From: Chloroflexota bacterium
GTDB taxonomy: Bacteria > Chloroflexota > Dehalococcoidia > Lucifugimonadales > GCA-002723415
Direction of reading: 5' to 3'
Assembly: GCA_002721445.1 (NCBI GenBank)
Contig: PBKN01000002.1
Coordinates: 2,629-53,296, forward strand
DNA: 50,668 nt
The notes beneath the pieces were generated by a model, which saw nothing but the letters and a program-made list of their open reading frames with translations, was not told the DNA's origin and searched no databases. Positions 33,347 to 41,502 of this stretch are shown here, piece by piece. Both the position numbers and the translations under genes were made by a program. The first letter of the stretch is position 1, and each line of letters starts with the position of its first letter.

Positions 33347-35092
33347 ATGCCAATACAAATATTAAATAAAGAATTATCCACAAGAATTGCTGCTGGCGAA
33401 ATTATAGAGAGGCCTTCTTCAATAATTAAAGAACTCTTAGATAATTCAATTGATGCCTCATCTAATAAAATAAATGTAGTTATCCAAAATGGAGGCTTAG
33501 ATAGTATATTAGTATCTGATAACGGTAATGGAATACCACATAATGAAATTCAATTGGCAATACAAAGGCACGCAACTAGTAAAATTTCAACTATTGAAGA
33601 TTTAGACAATATTTCTACACTCGGATTTAGGGGAGAAGCTTTGCCAAGTATAGCGGCAATTTCTAACTTTCAAATTGTTACTAAAACAAAATCAGACAAA
33701 ACTGGTTCAAAGCTAGAAATAAATCATGGAAAACTAATATCTCAAAAAACCCATGCTTCAGACTTAGGAACAACCATAAGGGTAGAAGAAATATTTAAAA
33801 ATTATCCTGCGCGACGTAAATTTCTAAGGTCTGCTCAAACAGAAAAACTACACATAAAAACCTTAATACATCGATATGCTTTATCATATCCAAATATTAA
33901 ATTCCAACTACAAAATGATAACAAAACAATATTTTCTAGCCCTGGAAATAATAATATCCGTGAATCAATTGCCTCAATATATAATTTCAAAATTGCAGAA
34001 TCTATGCTTGAAATTATAAATAATGACAATAGAAGTAATATTAAAATTGAAGGATATATAAGCCCTATATCATTACATAGAACTAATAATAGAGAAATAA
34101 TTTTTTATGTAAACAACAGATGGATACAAGGTTCAATATTGAAATCTTCCATTGAAAAAGCATATCACGGATTTTTGAGACAAGGGCTTTACCCAATATG
34201 CATAATTAAAATTTATATACCATCAACAGATGTTGATGTAAATGTTCATCCAGCAAAAACAGAAGTAAAATTTAGGGAACCAAGACAAATATTCGAACAA
34301 ATCCAAGCTTCTGTTAGAGAAACTCTAATTGAAACATCCCCTTTACCCGAATTCGGAATGAATCAATGGTTTAATATAGAAAAACCAATAATAGATACTA
34401 AACGATATAGTCTAAACTCAGAAGTCGATTTTAATCTACACAGTAAAGTAGCAAAAACATACCCTGAGCCTTTAGCAAAAACATACCCTGAGCCTTCAAC
34501 CTCTATAATTCCAAAAAATATATTGCCAATATTAAGAGTCTTAGGGCAAATTGAAAATAAATATATAATTACTGAAGGACCTAATGGAATACATGTCTTA
34601 GACCAACATGGAGCACATGAAAGAATCATATTTGAAAAAGTAAAAAAATCTATTGAAATAAATTCAATTGAAATACAAAAACTTTTAGAACCCATAACAT
34701 TAGAATTTGATTCAAGCCAGCAAGATATTATTGAAGCTCAAAATGAATTAATCCTTAAGACTGGATTCCAATTAGAAAATATAGGCAATGGAATATATTT
34801 ACTTACAGCTGTTCCCTCTATATTAAATAAAAAAAATCCTAAAAATGCACTCTTAGAAATATTAGATGAATTAGTTGAAAAAACTTCATATAATACCTGG
34901 ATCGAAAAATTATCTGCATCAATTGCATGTCATTCCTCAATAAAAGCAGGCGATAAGCTAACCATAGATGAAATGAAAAAGTTAATAAAAGACCTTGAAA
35001 TGTGTCATCAGCCCAATAACTGTGCACATGGTAGACCAACAGTAATAAGTATTCCATCAAAATTACTTGAACAAGAATTTCAAAGGACATAA
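33347..35092 (+). CDS. mutL: DNA mismatch repair protein MutL, endonuclease type
   Basis: A 581-aa MutL. The GHKL ATPase part (about 1-330) has ELSTRIAAGEIIERP, KELLDNSIDA, VSDNGNGI and GFRGEALPSIAAIS. The C-terminal dimerisation domain carries the metal-dependent endonuclease motif DQHGAHERIIFE (D419 on), with ACHSSIKAG (C528) and CAHGRPT (C559) as the zinc-site motifs, so it nicks DNA itself and does not need MutH. The linker (about 368-383) contains an 8-residue tandem duplication, AKTYPEP(L/S), from two perfect 24-bp copies. mutS is not in the window. Gene order: M42 peptidase, mutL, apt. Confidence 0.96.
   Translation: MPIQILNKELSTRIAAGEIIERPSSIIKELLDNSIDASSNKINVVIQNGGLDSILVSDNGNGIPHNEIQLAIQRHATSKISTIEDLDNISTLGFRGEALPSIAAISNFQIVTKTKSDKTGSKLEINHGKLISQKTHASDLGTTIRVEEIFKNYPARRKFLRSAQTEKLHIKTLIHRYALSYPNIKFQLQNDNKTIFSSPGNNNIRESIASIYNFKIAESMLEIINNDNRSNIKIEGYISPISLHRTNNREIIFYVNNRWIQGSILKSSIEKAYHGFLRQGLYPICIIKIYIPSTDVDVNVHPAKTEVKFREPRQIFEQIQASVRETLIETSPLPEFGMNQWFNIEKPIIDTKRYSLNSEVDFNLHSKVAKTYPEPLAKTYPEPSTSIIPKNILPILRVLGQIENKYIITEGPNGIHVLDQHGAHERIIFEKVKKSIEINSIEIQKLLEPITLEFDSSQQDIIEAQNELILKTGFQLENIGNGIYLLTAVPSILNKKNPKNALLEILDELVEKTSYNTWIEKLSASIACHSSIKAGDKLTIDEMKKLIKDLEMCHQPNNCAHGRPTVISIPSKLLEQEFQRT
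34449..34496 (+). repeat. Two perfect 24-bp tandem copies inside mutL
   Basis: A 24-nt unit starting TAGCAAAAAC and ending TGAGCCTT occurs at 34449-34472 and again, without change, at 34473-34496. It preserves the frame and duplicates AKTYPEP in the flexible linker, pointing to a recent slippage event. Confidence 0.9.
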
Positions 35093-35104
35093 TATAAAAT
35101 CATT

Positions 35105-35626
35105 ATGAATTTAAAAGAATATATTAGAGATGTTCCTGATTTTCCAAAACCAGGAATAATATTTAAGGATATATCTCCTTTACTAAAGAACCCTAAAGCC
35201 CTTTCTTATTCAATAGATAAGTTAATAGAACCATTTTCAAAAAATAATATTGATATTGTTGCAGGTGTTGAAGCAAGAGGATTCCTTCTATCAACTCCTA
35301 TATCATTAAAATTAAATAAACCTATGATACCGATCAGAAAAATTGGTAAATTACCCTATAAAACTTTTGATGTATCATATGATTTAGAATATGGTAAAGA
35401 CACTATAGAAATACATAAAGATGCTATTCGCCCTGGCGACAAAGTATTAATTGTAGACGATTTACTGGCTACTGGGGGAACAATTAACGCTTGCATAAAG
35501 TTAATTAATACAGCAGGAGGGGTTGTTAAAGGGTTGTCATTTATAATAGAATTGACTCAACTAAATGGTAGAGAAATTCTTTCAAATGCAACCACCGACA
35601 AGATACATTCAATAATAAAATATTAA
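35105..35626 (+). CDS. apt: Adenine phosphoribosyltransferase
   Basis: A 173-aa type I phosphoribosyltransferase that salvages adenine to AMP with PRPP in the cytoplasm. Signatures: the N-terminal VPDFPKPGIIFKDISPLLKN (about 10-29), GVEARGFLLSTPIS with the purine loop, RKIGKLPYKT, and the PRPP site VLIVDDLLATGGTINA (about 116-131). Length is normal. It follows mutL by 12 nt and precedes a kinase gene by 18 nt, inside the same + strand run. Confidence 0.96.
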   Translation: MNLKEYIRDVPDFPKPGIIFKDISPLLKNPKALSYSIDKLIEPFSKNNIDIVAGVEARGFLLSTPISLKLNKPMIPIRKIGKLPYKTFDVSYDLEYGKDTIEIHKDAIRPGDKVLIVDDLLATGGTINACIKLINTAGGVVKGLSFIIELTQLNGREILSNATTDKIHSIIKY

Positions 35627-35644
35627 ACTTTTCGGAGATATAAC

Positions 35645-36352
35645 ATGAGCGTGATAACTATTGGAGGACTGTCTGGAGGAGGAGGAAGAAAGATAGGGCC
35701 CTTATTAGCTAAAGACTTAAACTTTGACTATGTAGACAGGCTAATATTAACTAATGCCTCTAAGTCAATTAATGCATCTGTAAATGCTGTGACACAAATA
35801 GAAGAACGCCCGAAGACTTTTGGAGAAAGATTTAGTGCTAAGCTACAAAAGATCTTAGATACAGCTGCTATTACTAGCTCAAATATTGATCCTTACTTTG
35901 GCCCATATTTAACTTCTTATCTAACTGAAGAATTTGAAAATGTAAATTCTAAAACTTTTTTAGAAAACCCTCACGAAATAGATGAACATATGCTTTTTGA
36001 ATCCATAAATAAGACAATTCATGAATTATCTGAGTCCGGAGATATAATTTTAGTGGGTAGAGGTGCTCATATTCTTTTAAAAGACAACCCAAAAGCTCTT
36101 AGAGTTGGGATTATATCAAATTGGGAAGACCGAATAAATAATATTATGGAAAGGGAAAAAGTAGATAAGAAGACTGCTGAAGAAAAGATCTTAAATAGAG
36201 ATCAATCACGCAGAGATTATTTTAAACGTTTTTTTGAAATAGATAATCCAGATGATCCAAAGCATTATCATATAGTAATTAATGCAAGTGATATGTCGAA
36301 CCAAAGAGCAATAGATACTATAAAATTTATGTATAATCAATTACAAAATTAA
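35645..36352 (+). CDS. Cytidylate kinase-like P-loop protein
   Basis: A 235-aa P-loop kinase of the cytidylate kinase-like (Cytidylate_kin2) family. The nucleotide loop is TIGGLSGGGGRKIGPLLAKDL (about 5-25, Gly-rich with Lys or Arg), then FDYVDRLIL, VGRGAHILLKD (about 138-148), RVGIISNWEDRINNIMEREKVDKKTAEEKILNRDQSRRDYFKRFF (lid region with arginines), and DPKHYHIVINASDMS. A long insert of charged and Ser/Ala residues (about 40-110) separates the P-loop part from the core. Good GGAGATAT ribosome site. True CMP kinases are normally linked to rpsA; this paralogue is not, and its substrate is unknown. Confidence 0.82.
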   Translation: MSVITIGGLSGGGGRKIGPLLAKDLNFDYVDRLILTNASKSINASVNAVTQIEERPKTFGERFSAKLQKILDTAAITSSNIDPYFGPYLTSYLTEEFENVNSKTFLENPHEIDEHMLFESINKTIHELSESGDIILVGRGAHILLKDNPKALRVGIISNWEDRINNIMEREKVDKKTAEEKILNRDQSRRDYFKRFFEIDNPDDPKHYHIVINASDMSNQRAIDTIKFMYNQLQN

Positions 36353-36379
36353 ATATTTATTTAAAAATAAATTATTAAC

Positions 36380-36408
36380 TTGCACTTACTCTATCAATTT
36401 AATAGAAT
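36380..36408 (+). promoter_or_regulatory. Candidate sigma70 promoter for the oppD/oppF-like pair
   Basis: TTGCAC (36380-36385), a 17-nt spacer and TAGAAT (36403-36408), followed by a leader of about 50 nt and AAGGGGAACCC before the ATG. Confidence 0.45.
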
Positions 36409-36466
36409 ATAACGTCTAAGAACAAGATCATATAAAATGAAATAATTAAATAAATAAGGGGAACCC

Positions 36467-37459
36467 ATGCCTAAACTCTTAGAAATACAAGATTTAAAAA
36501 CGTATTTTTTCACCCATGACGGCATAGTTAAAGCAGTCGACGGAATATCCTATGAACTAGCCGAGGGAGAAACCCTAGGTATTGTAGGAGAAAGTGGATG
36601 CGGAAAAAGCGTTAGTGCACTTTCTATTATGGGATTAGTTGCTAGCCCTCCCGGAAGAATTGTAGATGGAAGCATCACTTTTGAGGGAGAAGATTTAGTT
36701 AATATGGACATTAAACGTCTAAGAGATATTAGAGGAAACAGAATATCTATGGTATTCCAAGAACCTATGACATCTCTAAACCCTGTTTTAACTGTAGAAA
36801 GACAGCTAACTGAATCTTTAGAGCTTCATCAAGATATGAGCAAAGATGAAGCACGAGAGCATGCTGCAGAATTGCTAGAAAAAGTTGGAATTCCAGATTC
36901 AGAAAGAAGGCTTAAAGACTATCCCCATCAATTTAGTGGAGGGATGAGACAAAGAGTAATGATTGCAATGGCTTTAAGCTGTAATCCAAAACTAATTATT
37001 GCTGATGAGCCTACTACAGCATTGGATGTAACTATCCAAGCTCAAATTTTAGACTTAATGTCTTCTCTTTCAGAAGAATTTGGTACTTCTATGATAATCA
37101 TAACTCATAACTTAGGTGTTGTAGCAAGATATGCCAAAAGAGTTATTGTAATGTATGCAGGGAAAATAGTTGAATCAGGTACATCGGAAGAAATTTTTCA
37201 TAACCCTCAACATCCATACACTGTAGGTCTATTAAAATCAGTACCTAGACTTGATGAAAAGGCTGGAACTAAACTTGATCCTATTCAGGGGCTACCTCCA
37301 GATTTAAGTAGAGAACTTCCTTGCCAATTCTGCGGATCCCTAGAACCTGTATTAACAGAAGTATCTCCTGGACATTTATCAGCAAAATGCAGTAATGATA
37401 AAAATTGTGCAGGATGGTTCCCTAGAGAAGCAACTTCTGAATCAACTGGTAGTGAATAA
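36467..37459 (+). CDS. Oligopeptide/dipeptide ABC transporter ATP-binding protein (OppD/DppD type)
   Basis: A 330-aa ABC ATPase for peptide or similar small solutes. Walker A is GESGCGKS (41-48), Q-loop VFQEPMTSLNP, signature FSGGMRQRVMIAMAL, Walker B LIIADEPTTALDV, and the H-loop ITHNLGVV. The family-specific C-terminal region follows NPQHPYTVGLLKSVPRLD. The tail has C-x2-C then C-x5-C cysteines (PCQFCGSLEPV and AKCSNDKNCAGWF), a pattern like the Cys-rich tail of DppD-type ATPases, some of which bind an iron-sulfur cluster. The companion OppF-type gene starts 49 nt downstream. No permease or binding protein gene is adjacent within the window. Confidence 0.92.
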   Translation: MPKLLEIQDLKTYFFTHDGIVKAVDGISYELAEGETLGIVGESGCGKSVSALSIMGLVASPPGRIVDGSITFEGEDLVNMDIKRLRDIRGNRISMVFQEPMTSLNPVLTVERQLTESLELHQDMSKDEAREHAAELLEKVGIPDSERRLKDYPHQFSGGMRQRVMIAMALSCNPKLIIADEPTTALDVTIQAQILDLMSSLSEEFGTSMIIITHNLGVVARYAKRVIVMYAGKIVESGTSEEIFHNPQHPYTVGLLKSVPRLDEKAGTKLDPIQGLPPDLSRELPCQFCGSLEPVLTEVSPGHLSAKCSNDKNCAGWFPREATSESTGSE

Positions 37460-37508
37460 TAAATTTAGATGTTTAAACAAATAATACCTAATTAATAAAG
37501 GAAAAATA

Positions 37509-38516
37509 ATGGTTCAAACAAAAACCACAGAAAACCTAATTGAAGTAAACAATTTAGAAATGTATTTTCCTGTAACTTCAGGAATTATATTGCAAAAGAA
37601 AATTGCTGAAATAAAAGCTGTAGATAATGTTTCATTTAATATTAAAAAAGGTGAAACACTAGGACTTGTAGGAGAAAGTGGTTGTGGAAAAACTACTACT
37701 GGTAGATGCATACTTAGACTTAATGAACCAACTGGAGGAGCAGTAACTTATGACGGGAATGATGTATTAAATCTTGACAATAAGGAAATGCGTAACATGA
37801 GACGCCAGATGCAGATTATATTTCAGGACCCTTATGGGTCTTTAAATCCAAGAATGACCTGTGGAGATATTGTTGGAGAACCTCTAAAAATTCATAAACT
37901 TTATAATGGTAGATCAGAGTATAAAGAAAAAGTATCAAATCTTCTTGAAACCGTTGGTTTACATCCTTATATGGCCGAACGTTATCCTCATGAATTTAGT
38001 GGAGGACAAAGACAAAGAATTGGTATAGCTAGAGCTTTGGCAGTTAATCCATCTTTTATAGTTTGCGATGAACCTGTATCAGCATTAGATGTATCTATTC
38101 AAGCTCAAGTAATTAACCTATTAGAAGACCTCCAAGAACAATTTGGATTAACTTATTTATTTATTGCTCATGATTTATCTGTTGTTAAACACATCAGTGA
38201 CAGAATAGCTGTAATGTACCTTGGACATATAGTAGAAATTGCAGAAAGAGAAGAACTTTATAATAACCCAGTACATCCTTATACGAAAGCTCTTTTATCA
38301 GCAATTCCTATTCCTGACCCAGTTATTGAAGCAACTAGAAGCCGAACTGTTCTAGAAGGAGATGTCCCTAGTCCTCTAAACCCTCCTGTAGGATGTGTAT
38401 TTAAAACACGCTGCCCTGAACCAGCACAATCATGTATTGATTCAACTGAACCAATGGAATTAAAGGAAGTCTCTCCTGGACATTTTGTAGATTCTTGCTG
38501 CATAAACTGCGGATAA
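37509..38516 (+). CDS. Oligopeptide/dipeptide ABC transporter ATP-binding protein (OppF/DppF type)
   Basis: A 335-aa ABC ATPase that pairs with the OppD-type protein upstream. Walker A GESGCGKT (55-62), Q-loop [14 protein letters not shown], signature [17 protein letters not shown], Walker [16 protein letters not shown]-loop [13 protein letters not shown], then the family tail [15 protein letters not shown] and the Cys motif [17 protein letters not shown]. The starting AAAGGAAAAATA gives a ribosome site. Transport of peptides is the family default; in marine bacteria such systems also move glycine betaine-like compounds, sugars or opines. The 193-nt gap after this gene marks the start of the accessory stretch. 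Confidence 0.92.
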   Translation: MVQTKTTENLIEVNNLEMYFPVTSGIILQKKIAEIKAVDNVSFNIKKGETLGLVGESGCGKTTTGRCILRLNEPTGGAVTYDGNDVLNLDNKEMRNMRRQMQIIFQDPYGSLNPRMTCGDIVGEPLKIHKLYNGRSEYKEKVSNLLETVGLHPYMAERYPHEFSGGQRQRIGIARALAVNPSFIVCDEPVSALDVSIQAQVINLLEDLQEQFGLTYLFIAHDLSVVKHISDRIAVMYLGHIVEIAEREELYNNPVHPYTKALLSAIPIPDPVIEATRSRTVLEGDVPSPLNPPVGCVFKTRCPEPAQSCIDSTEPMELKEVSPGHFVDSCCINCG

Positions 38517-38596
38517 AATAAGCCATTATTCTAGATACTAATCTTAGTTAGATAAGTTAAGTTTTGGTAACGGATTTTTGTGCAAGTGTTACAATA

Positions 38597-38642
38597 AGTG
38601 TTACAATTTCACACTACTTGTTTTAAATGCGTCTTTTTTGAT
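38597..38642 (+). repeat. 46-bp dispersed direct repeat, copy A
   Basis: This 46-bp stretch differs from 39947-39992 at three positions (43 of 46 match). Its core CACTACTTGTTTTAAATGCG is inside the shared part. It lies in the 193-nt gap before the first lipoprotein gene. A 12-bp tandem repeat, AAGTGTTACAAT (38584-38595 and 38596-38607), overlaps its start. Confidence 0.9.
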
Positions 38643-38684
38643 AGAGTTTTAAAAATGCTTGCCACTCCCTGACAATTTACTCTG

Positions 38685-38693
38685 TGCTATAAT
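38685..38693 (+). promoter_or_regulatory. Extended -10 promoter element for the first lipoprotein paralogue
   Basis: TGC directly before a perfect TATAAT (38688-38693) forms an extended -10 site. No proper -35 is seen at 16-18 nt. The predicted leader is only about 10 nt and starts near the AGAGG ribosome site. Confidence 0.45.
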
Positions 38694-38709
38694 CTAGCAG
38701 AGGTAAAAT

Positions 38710-39330
38710 ATGCAAAAGTTAATTGTTCCACTAATAATATTAATGACACTGACTCTGACTGCATGCAACAGTTCAGACGAAACTAATTCTCAAACATCAA
38801 GTGCAGCTCCAGAAGCTAAAGAAGAACCTAAAATGTCAGACAAGTCTAAATCTGTTGATGCAAAAGACGTTGAAAAAGCAATGGATAAAGCTGCAGATAA
38901 AGCATCAGAGAGTGCAGCTGGTAATGTTACTGTGGCAGGTAGTGCTGGTGGAAGCAACTTCATTAAATCTTCTGTAAAAAATCTTAATATGGCTAAATCA
39001 GAACAAACCAATAAGCTATTAGAAGCTTACTGGACATCTCATATTGAATACTCTCCTGAAATAGCAAAAGAGCTTCTACACCCTGAATATCTTGAAAAAG
39101 GTTCAATGACAATTGATGAACAAATCGATTCATTAAAATCAGAAGGAGCCAAAATAACATTTGAGACTGATGGTACTGCTGCTAGAACAGGCTCTACAAC
39201 TTTAGGGATGATTGTTTTTGTCACTCACCCTACGGAAGGTGAATTAAAATATAACATGACATTTAAAGAAACTGAAAAGAAAAATAACGAATGGAGAATA
39301 AGTAACGTAAAAGAAATGGAGGACGAGTAA
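38710..39330 (+). CDS. Secreted lipoprotein of unknown function, paralogue 1
   Basis: A 206-aa predicted lipoprotein. The signal peptide ends in LTLTACNSS with the lipid-modified Cys at 19. Residues 20-80 are low-complexity, rich in Ser, Ala, Lys and Glu, with a heptad-like helix (DVEKAMDKAADKASESAAGN). The folded C-terminal part (about 93-206) is a small alpha/beta domain starting NMAKSEQTNKLLEAYWTSH, perhaps NTF2-like (inference). It matches paralogue 2 at 40755 at 101 of the last 114 residues. Surface or periplasmic location is expected; the role is unknown. Confidence 0.8.
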   Translation: MQKLIVPLIILMTLTLTACNSSDETNSQTSSAAPEAKEEPKMSDKSKSVDAKDVEKAMDKAADKASESAAGNVTVAGSAGGSNFIKSSVKNLNMAKSEQTNKLLEAYWTSHIEYSPEIAKELLHPEYLEKGSMTIDEQIDSLKSEGAKITFETDGTAARTGSTTLGMIVFVTHPTEGELKYNMTFKETEKKNNEWRISNVKEMEDE

Positions 39331-39375
39331 AAATACTTAAATTTATTGATAAATTATATCCTTAAAGGACTTAAT

Positions 39376-39822
39376 ATGTTTGTTAAAATTAATTATATAT
39401 TAGCAATTGCTTTACTCTTTCTTATCTCCGCTTGTGGTAATTCTGAAAAGACTTTTAAAGATATGGATTCAGTCATTAAAGCTCTTGAAAAGCACAATGT
39501 TACAGATTGCAATGAGATTGGCGTTACAGTTGCACAACTTGGTGCTGGTGCAGTAAATGTGGTGGTGTGTGATGTAACGAGTTCAGGCAGTGTAGACACT
39601 AAGGTTGAGTTCAGTTTTTGGGAAGAGGATAATGCAAAAAACGCATGTGTTCCGACAATTATACTTGATGTATGTTTAGAGGGAGATTTTGAGGATTGGG
39701 CCAGCCTTAGATTTTATGGAAATATACATGTATTTGTCTACGATGAAGAAAATGGGGTAACAATTGACAGTATTATCTCAGACTTAGATGATGGGTTGGG
39801 AGGCGTGACCCAAGTAGAGTAA
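39376..39822 (+). CDS. Secreted lipoprotein of unknown function
   Basis: A 148-aa predicted lipoprotein. I start it at the ATG at 39376, which has AAAGGA upstream and gives a clean signal peptide ending LFLISACGNS (Cys20); a TTG at 39346 would prefix ten unneeded residues. The mature part has a short helix (KTFKDMDSVIKALEKHN) and four further Cys (VTDCNE, VVVCDV, NACVP, LDVCLEG), which could form two disulfides, followed by acidic beta-type sequence. It is 45 nt downstream of paralogue 1 and shares no sequence with it. Not recognised as any family. Confidence 0.75.
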   Translation: MFVKINYILAIALLFLISACGNSEKTFKDMDSVIKALEKHNVTDCNEIGVTVAQLGAGAVNVVVCDVTSSGSVDTKVEFSFWEEDNAKNACVPTIILDVCLEGDFEDWASLRFYGNIHVFVYDEENGVTIDSIISDLDDGLGGVTQVE

Positions 39823-39827
39823 AAATC

Positions 39828-39923
39828 CTATTCTTTCTTAGTATCTTTAATATCACTAGTAACAAAAACTTCTCTTCCTTTAGAATCTAGTCCTACTACA
39901 TCTTGACCATTGTAATCAACCAT
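39828..39923 (-). pseudogene. Possible gene remnant or small ORF between the two repeat-bearing lipoprotein regions
   Basis: On the minus strand a frame reads MVDYNGQDVVGLDSKGREVFVTSDIKDTKKE, ending in TAG, and stays open a little further upstream (preceded by SFKTYVEC) into the 46-bp repeat. The 31 codons look protein-like in composition, with Gly/Asp/Lys at turn positions, but there is no clear ribosome site or full-length gene. It may be the 3' end of a gene otherwise lost when the repeat-bounded segment was inserted or rearranged. Confidence 0.3.
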
Positions 39924-39946
39924 ACATTCTACATATGTTTTAAAAG

Positions 39947-39992
39947 AGTGTGACAATTTTACACTACTTGTTTTAAATGCGTCTTTTCTGAT
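39947..39992 (+). repeat. 46-bp dispersed direct repeat, copy B
   Basis: Same orientation as copy A (38597-38642) with three differences. The two copies bracket a 1.3-kb block holding lipoprotein paralogue 1, the second lipoprotein and the gene remnant. It ends 29 nt before the 3' end of the next minus-strand gene. Confidence 0.9.
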
Positions 39993-40021
39993 TAAGGAAT
40001 TTCTATACCTAAATTATCAGT

Positions 40022-40570
40022 TCACTCTGATCTTCTCATAGTGAATATTCCCAAGATAACCAAAACTAGACTATTGATCATCCATAAAGGTGGAACAATG
40101 TTGCCGCCATGCTTTTCTAACTGCTCACCATTCAAGACAGCAAGAAAAGCAAACATTGCAAAGGATGTAAGTGCTAACAAACCTGATAACCAATTAGGGA
40201 AAAGCTTGGTTCGCAAATACCCTATTGCAGTTATGAATACCCCAAGATACATAATAGACCAACCTGTCCACGCAATTGCTTCTCCAATTGATTTAGATTC
40301 AGCACCCAATTCAGCACTATTTATAGCATCTGAAACAAGCCCGATACTCAAACCAACAACTATTATTATTAACCCTGCATCAATATAAGTATTCCTTACA
40401 ACATTCCTTGTCATCATAAAAGCTAGCGGGAACGTAAGTAATGCATAAGCTGCAAATTTTTCTGTATGCCCTTTATCTAGAAGTCCTGTTTCGCCTAGAG
40501 CTATATAAGCAACAATTGAACCAATCCCAGCAATTATAAACAATATACCGTTCGCCATTTTATCTGTCAT
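40022..40570 (-). CDS. Multi-pass membrane protein of unknown function
   Basis: A 182-aa inner-membrane protein with about six hydrophobic helices, starting MTDKMANGILFIIAGIGS and ending with a WMINSLVLVILGIFTMRRS helix. I choose the ATG at 40570 because GGAG lies 6 nt upstream; a longer reading to 40690 would run through the TTGACA promoter of the neighbouring lipoprotein gene. The protein has a short charged loop with GETGLLDKGHTEK. I do not recognise a family. It is transcribed away from lipoprotein paralogue 2. A second membrane protein of similar size and helix number (42761) lies in the same stretch, with no obvious sequence match. Confidence 0.75.
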   Translation of the reverse strand: MTDKMANGILFIIAGIGSIVAYIALGETGLLDKGHTEKFAAYALLTFPLAFMMTRNVVRNTYIDAGLIIIVVGLSIGLVSDAINSAELGAESKSIGEAIAWTGWSIMYLGVFITAIGYLRTKLFPNWLSGLLALTSFAMFAFLAVLNGEQLEKHGGNIVPPLWMINSLVLVILGIFTMRRSE

Positions 40571-40682
40571 AGTTAACTCCATAATATTTTTGGTATCATT
40601 TGCAATATACATTAACAATATAATTATAATATGTCTATTAAGCTGAAAATCCCTCTTAAAGTGAACTCCTAGTTTTATGTAA

Positions 40683-40712
40683 ATTGACATTCATTTAAGC
40701 ATATTGTTATAT
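40683..40712 (+). promoter_or_regulatory. Candidate sigma70 promoter for lipoprotein paralogue 2
   Basis: A perfect TTGACA (40683-40688), an 18-nt spacer and TATATA (40707-40712). The leader of about 35 nt carries AGGAGA 5 nt before the ATG. It is unrelated to the promoter of paralogue 1. Confidence 0.6.
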
Positions 40713-40754
40713 ATAGAGACTTATTAATAAATAATATCCTTTTAGGAGATATTA

Positions 40755-41414
40755 ATGTTAAAGAAAATCACAATAATATATATATCAATATTAATAATGT
40801 CATTAATAACTGCATGCAGCAGTTCAAACGATTCTAATTCTCAAACATCAAGGTCTGCCCCAGCAGCTACAGCAGCTACAGTACCTCCAGCAGCTACAGC
40901 AGCCCCTGCAGCCACAGAAGAAACTCAAATGTCAGATAAATCCAAATCTATTGACGCAAAAGACACGGCAAAAGCTCAAGGTAAAGCAGCAGGCAAAGCA
41001 GCAGAGAGTGCAGCTGGCAATGTTACTGTGGCAGGTAATGCTGGCGGATGGACATCGGAATTATCTCTTAATATGGCTAAAGCAGAGCAAACAAATAAGC
41101 TATTAGAAATTTACTGGACATCTCATATTGAATATACTCCTGAAATAGCAAAAGATCTACTACACCCTGAATATCTTGAAAAAGGTTCAATGAAAATTGA
41201 TGAACAAATCAATTCATTAAAATCAGAAGGAGCCAAAATAACATTTGAGACTGATGGTACTGCGGCTAGAACAGGATCAACAACTTTAGGAATGACAGTT
41301 TTTATCACTCACCCTACTGAAGGTGAATTAAAATATTATATGACATTTAAAGAAACTGAAAAGAGAAATAACGAATGGCGAATAATTAATGTAGAAGAAA
41401 TGGAAGCCGAGTAA
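40755..41414 (+). CDS. Secreted lipoprotein of unknown function, paralogue 2
   Basis: A 219-aa predicted lipoprotein, signal peptide ending in SLITACSSSN (Cys21). The region after it is longer than in paralogue 1 and holds a low-complexity Ala/Pro/Thr run (about residues 33-56, built on PAATAA-like units). From residue 106 it matches paralogue 1 at 101 of 114 positions, and DNA identity in this part is visibly high, so the duplication is recent or homogenised. AGGAGA lies 5 nt before the ATG. Unknown role; envelope location is likely. It is followed by a 98-aa cytoplasmic-type protein after 88 nt. Confidence 0.8.
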   Translation: MLKKITIIYISILIMSLITACSSSNDSNSQTSRSAPAATAATVPPAATAAPAATEETQMSDKSKSIDAKDTAKAQGKAAGKAAESAAGNVTVAGNAGGWTSELSLNMAKAEQTNKLLEIYWTSHIEYTPEIAKDLLHPEYLEKGSMKIDEQINSLKSEGAKITFETDGTAARTGSTTLGMTVFITHPTEGELKYYMTFKETEKRNNEWRIINVEEMEAE

Positions 41415-41502
41415 AGATACTTTGGGATAACTGTGCTCGCTAATATGGCCAAGCATAGAAACAGTTCATAACTTTTTAAAATTACAAAGAAAGGATCAAA
41501 AT

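Noticed and set aside
39346-39375. TTG start at 39346 for the second lipoprotein
   Set aside because: The later ATG has a ribosome site and yields a standard lipoprotein signal peptide.
40571-40690. N-terminal extension of the 40022 membrane protein to 40690
   Set aside because: The ATG at 40570 has a clean GGAG site, and the extension overlaps the promoter of the neighbouring divergent gene.
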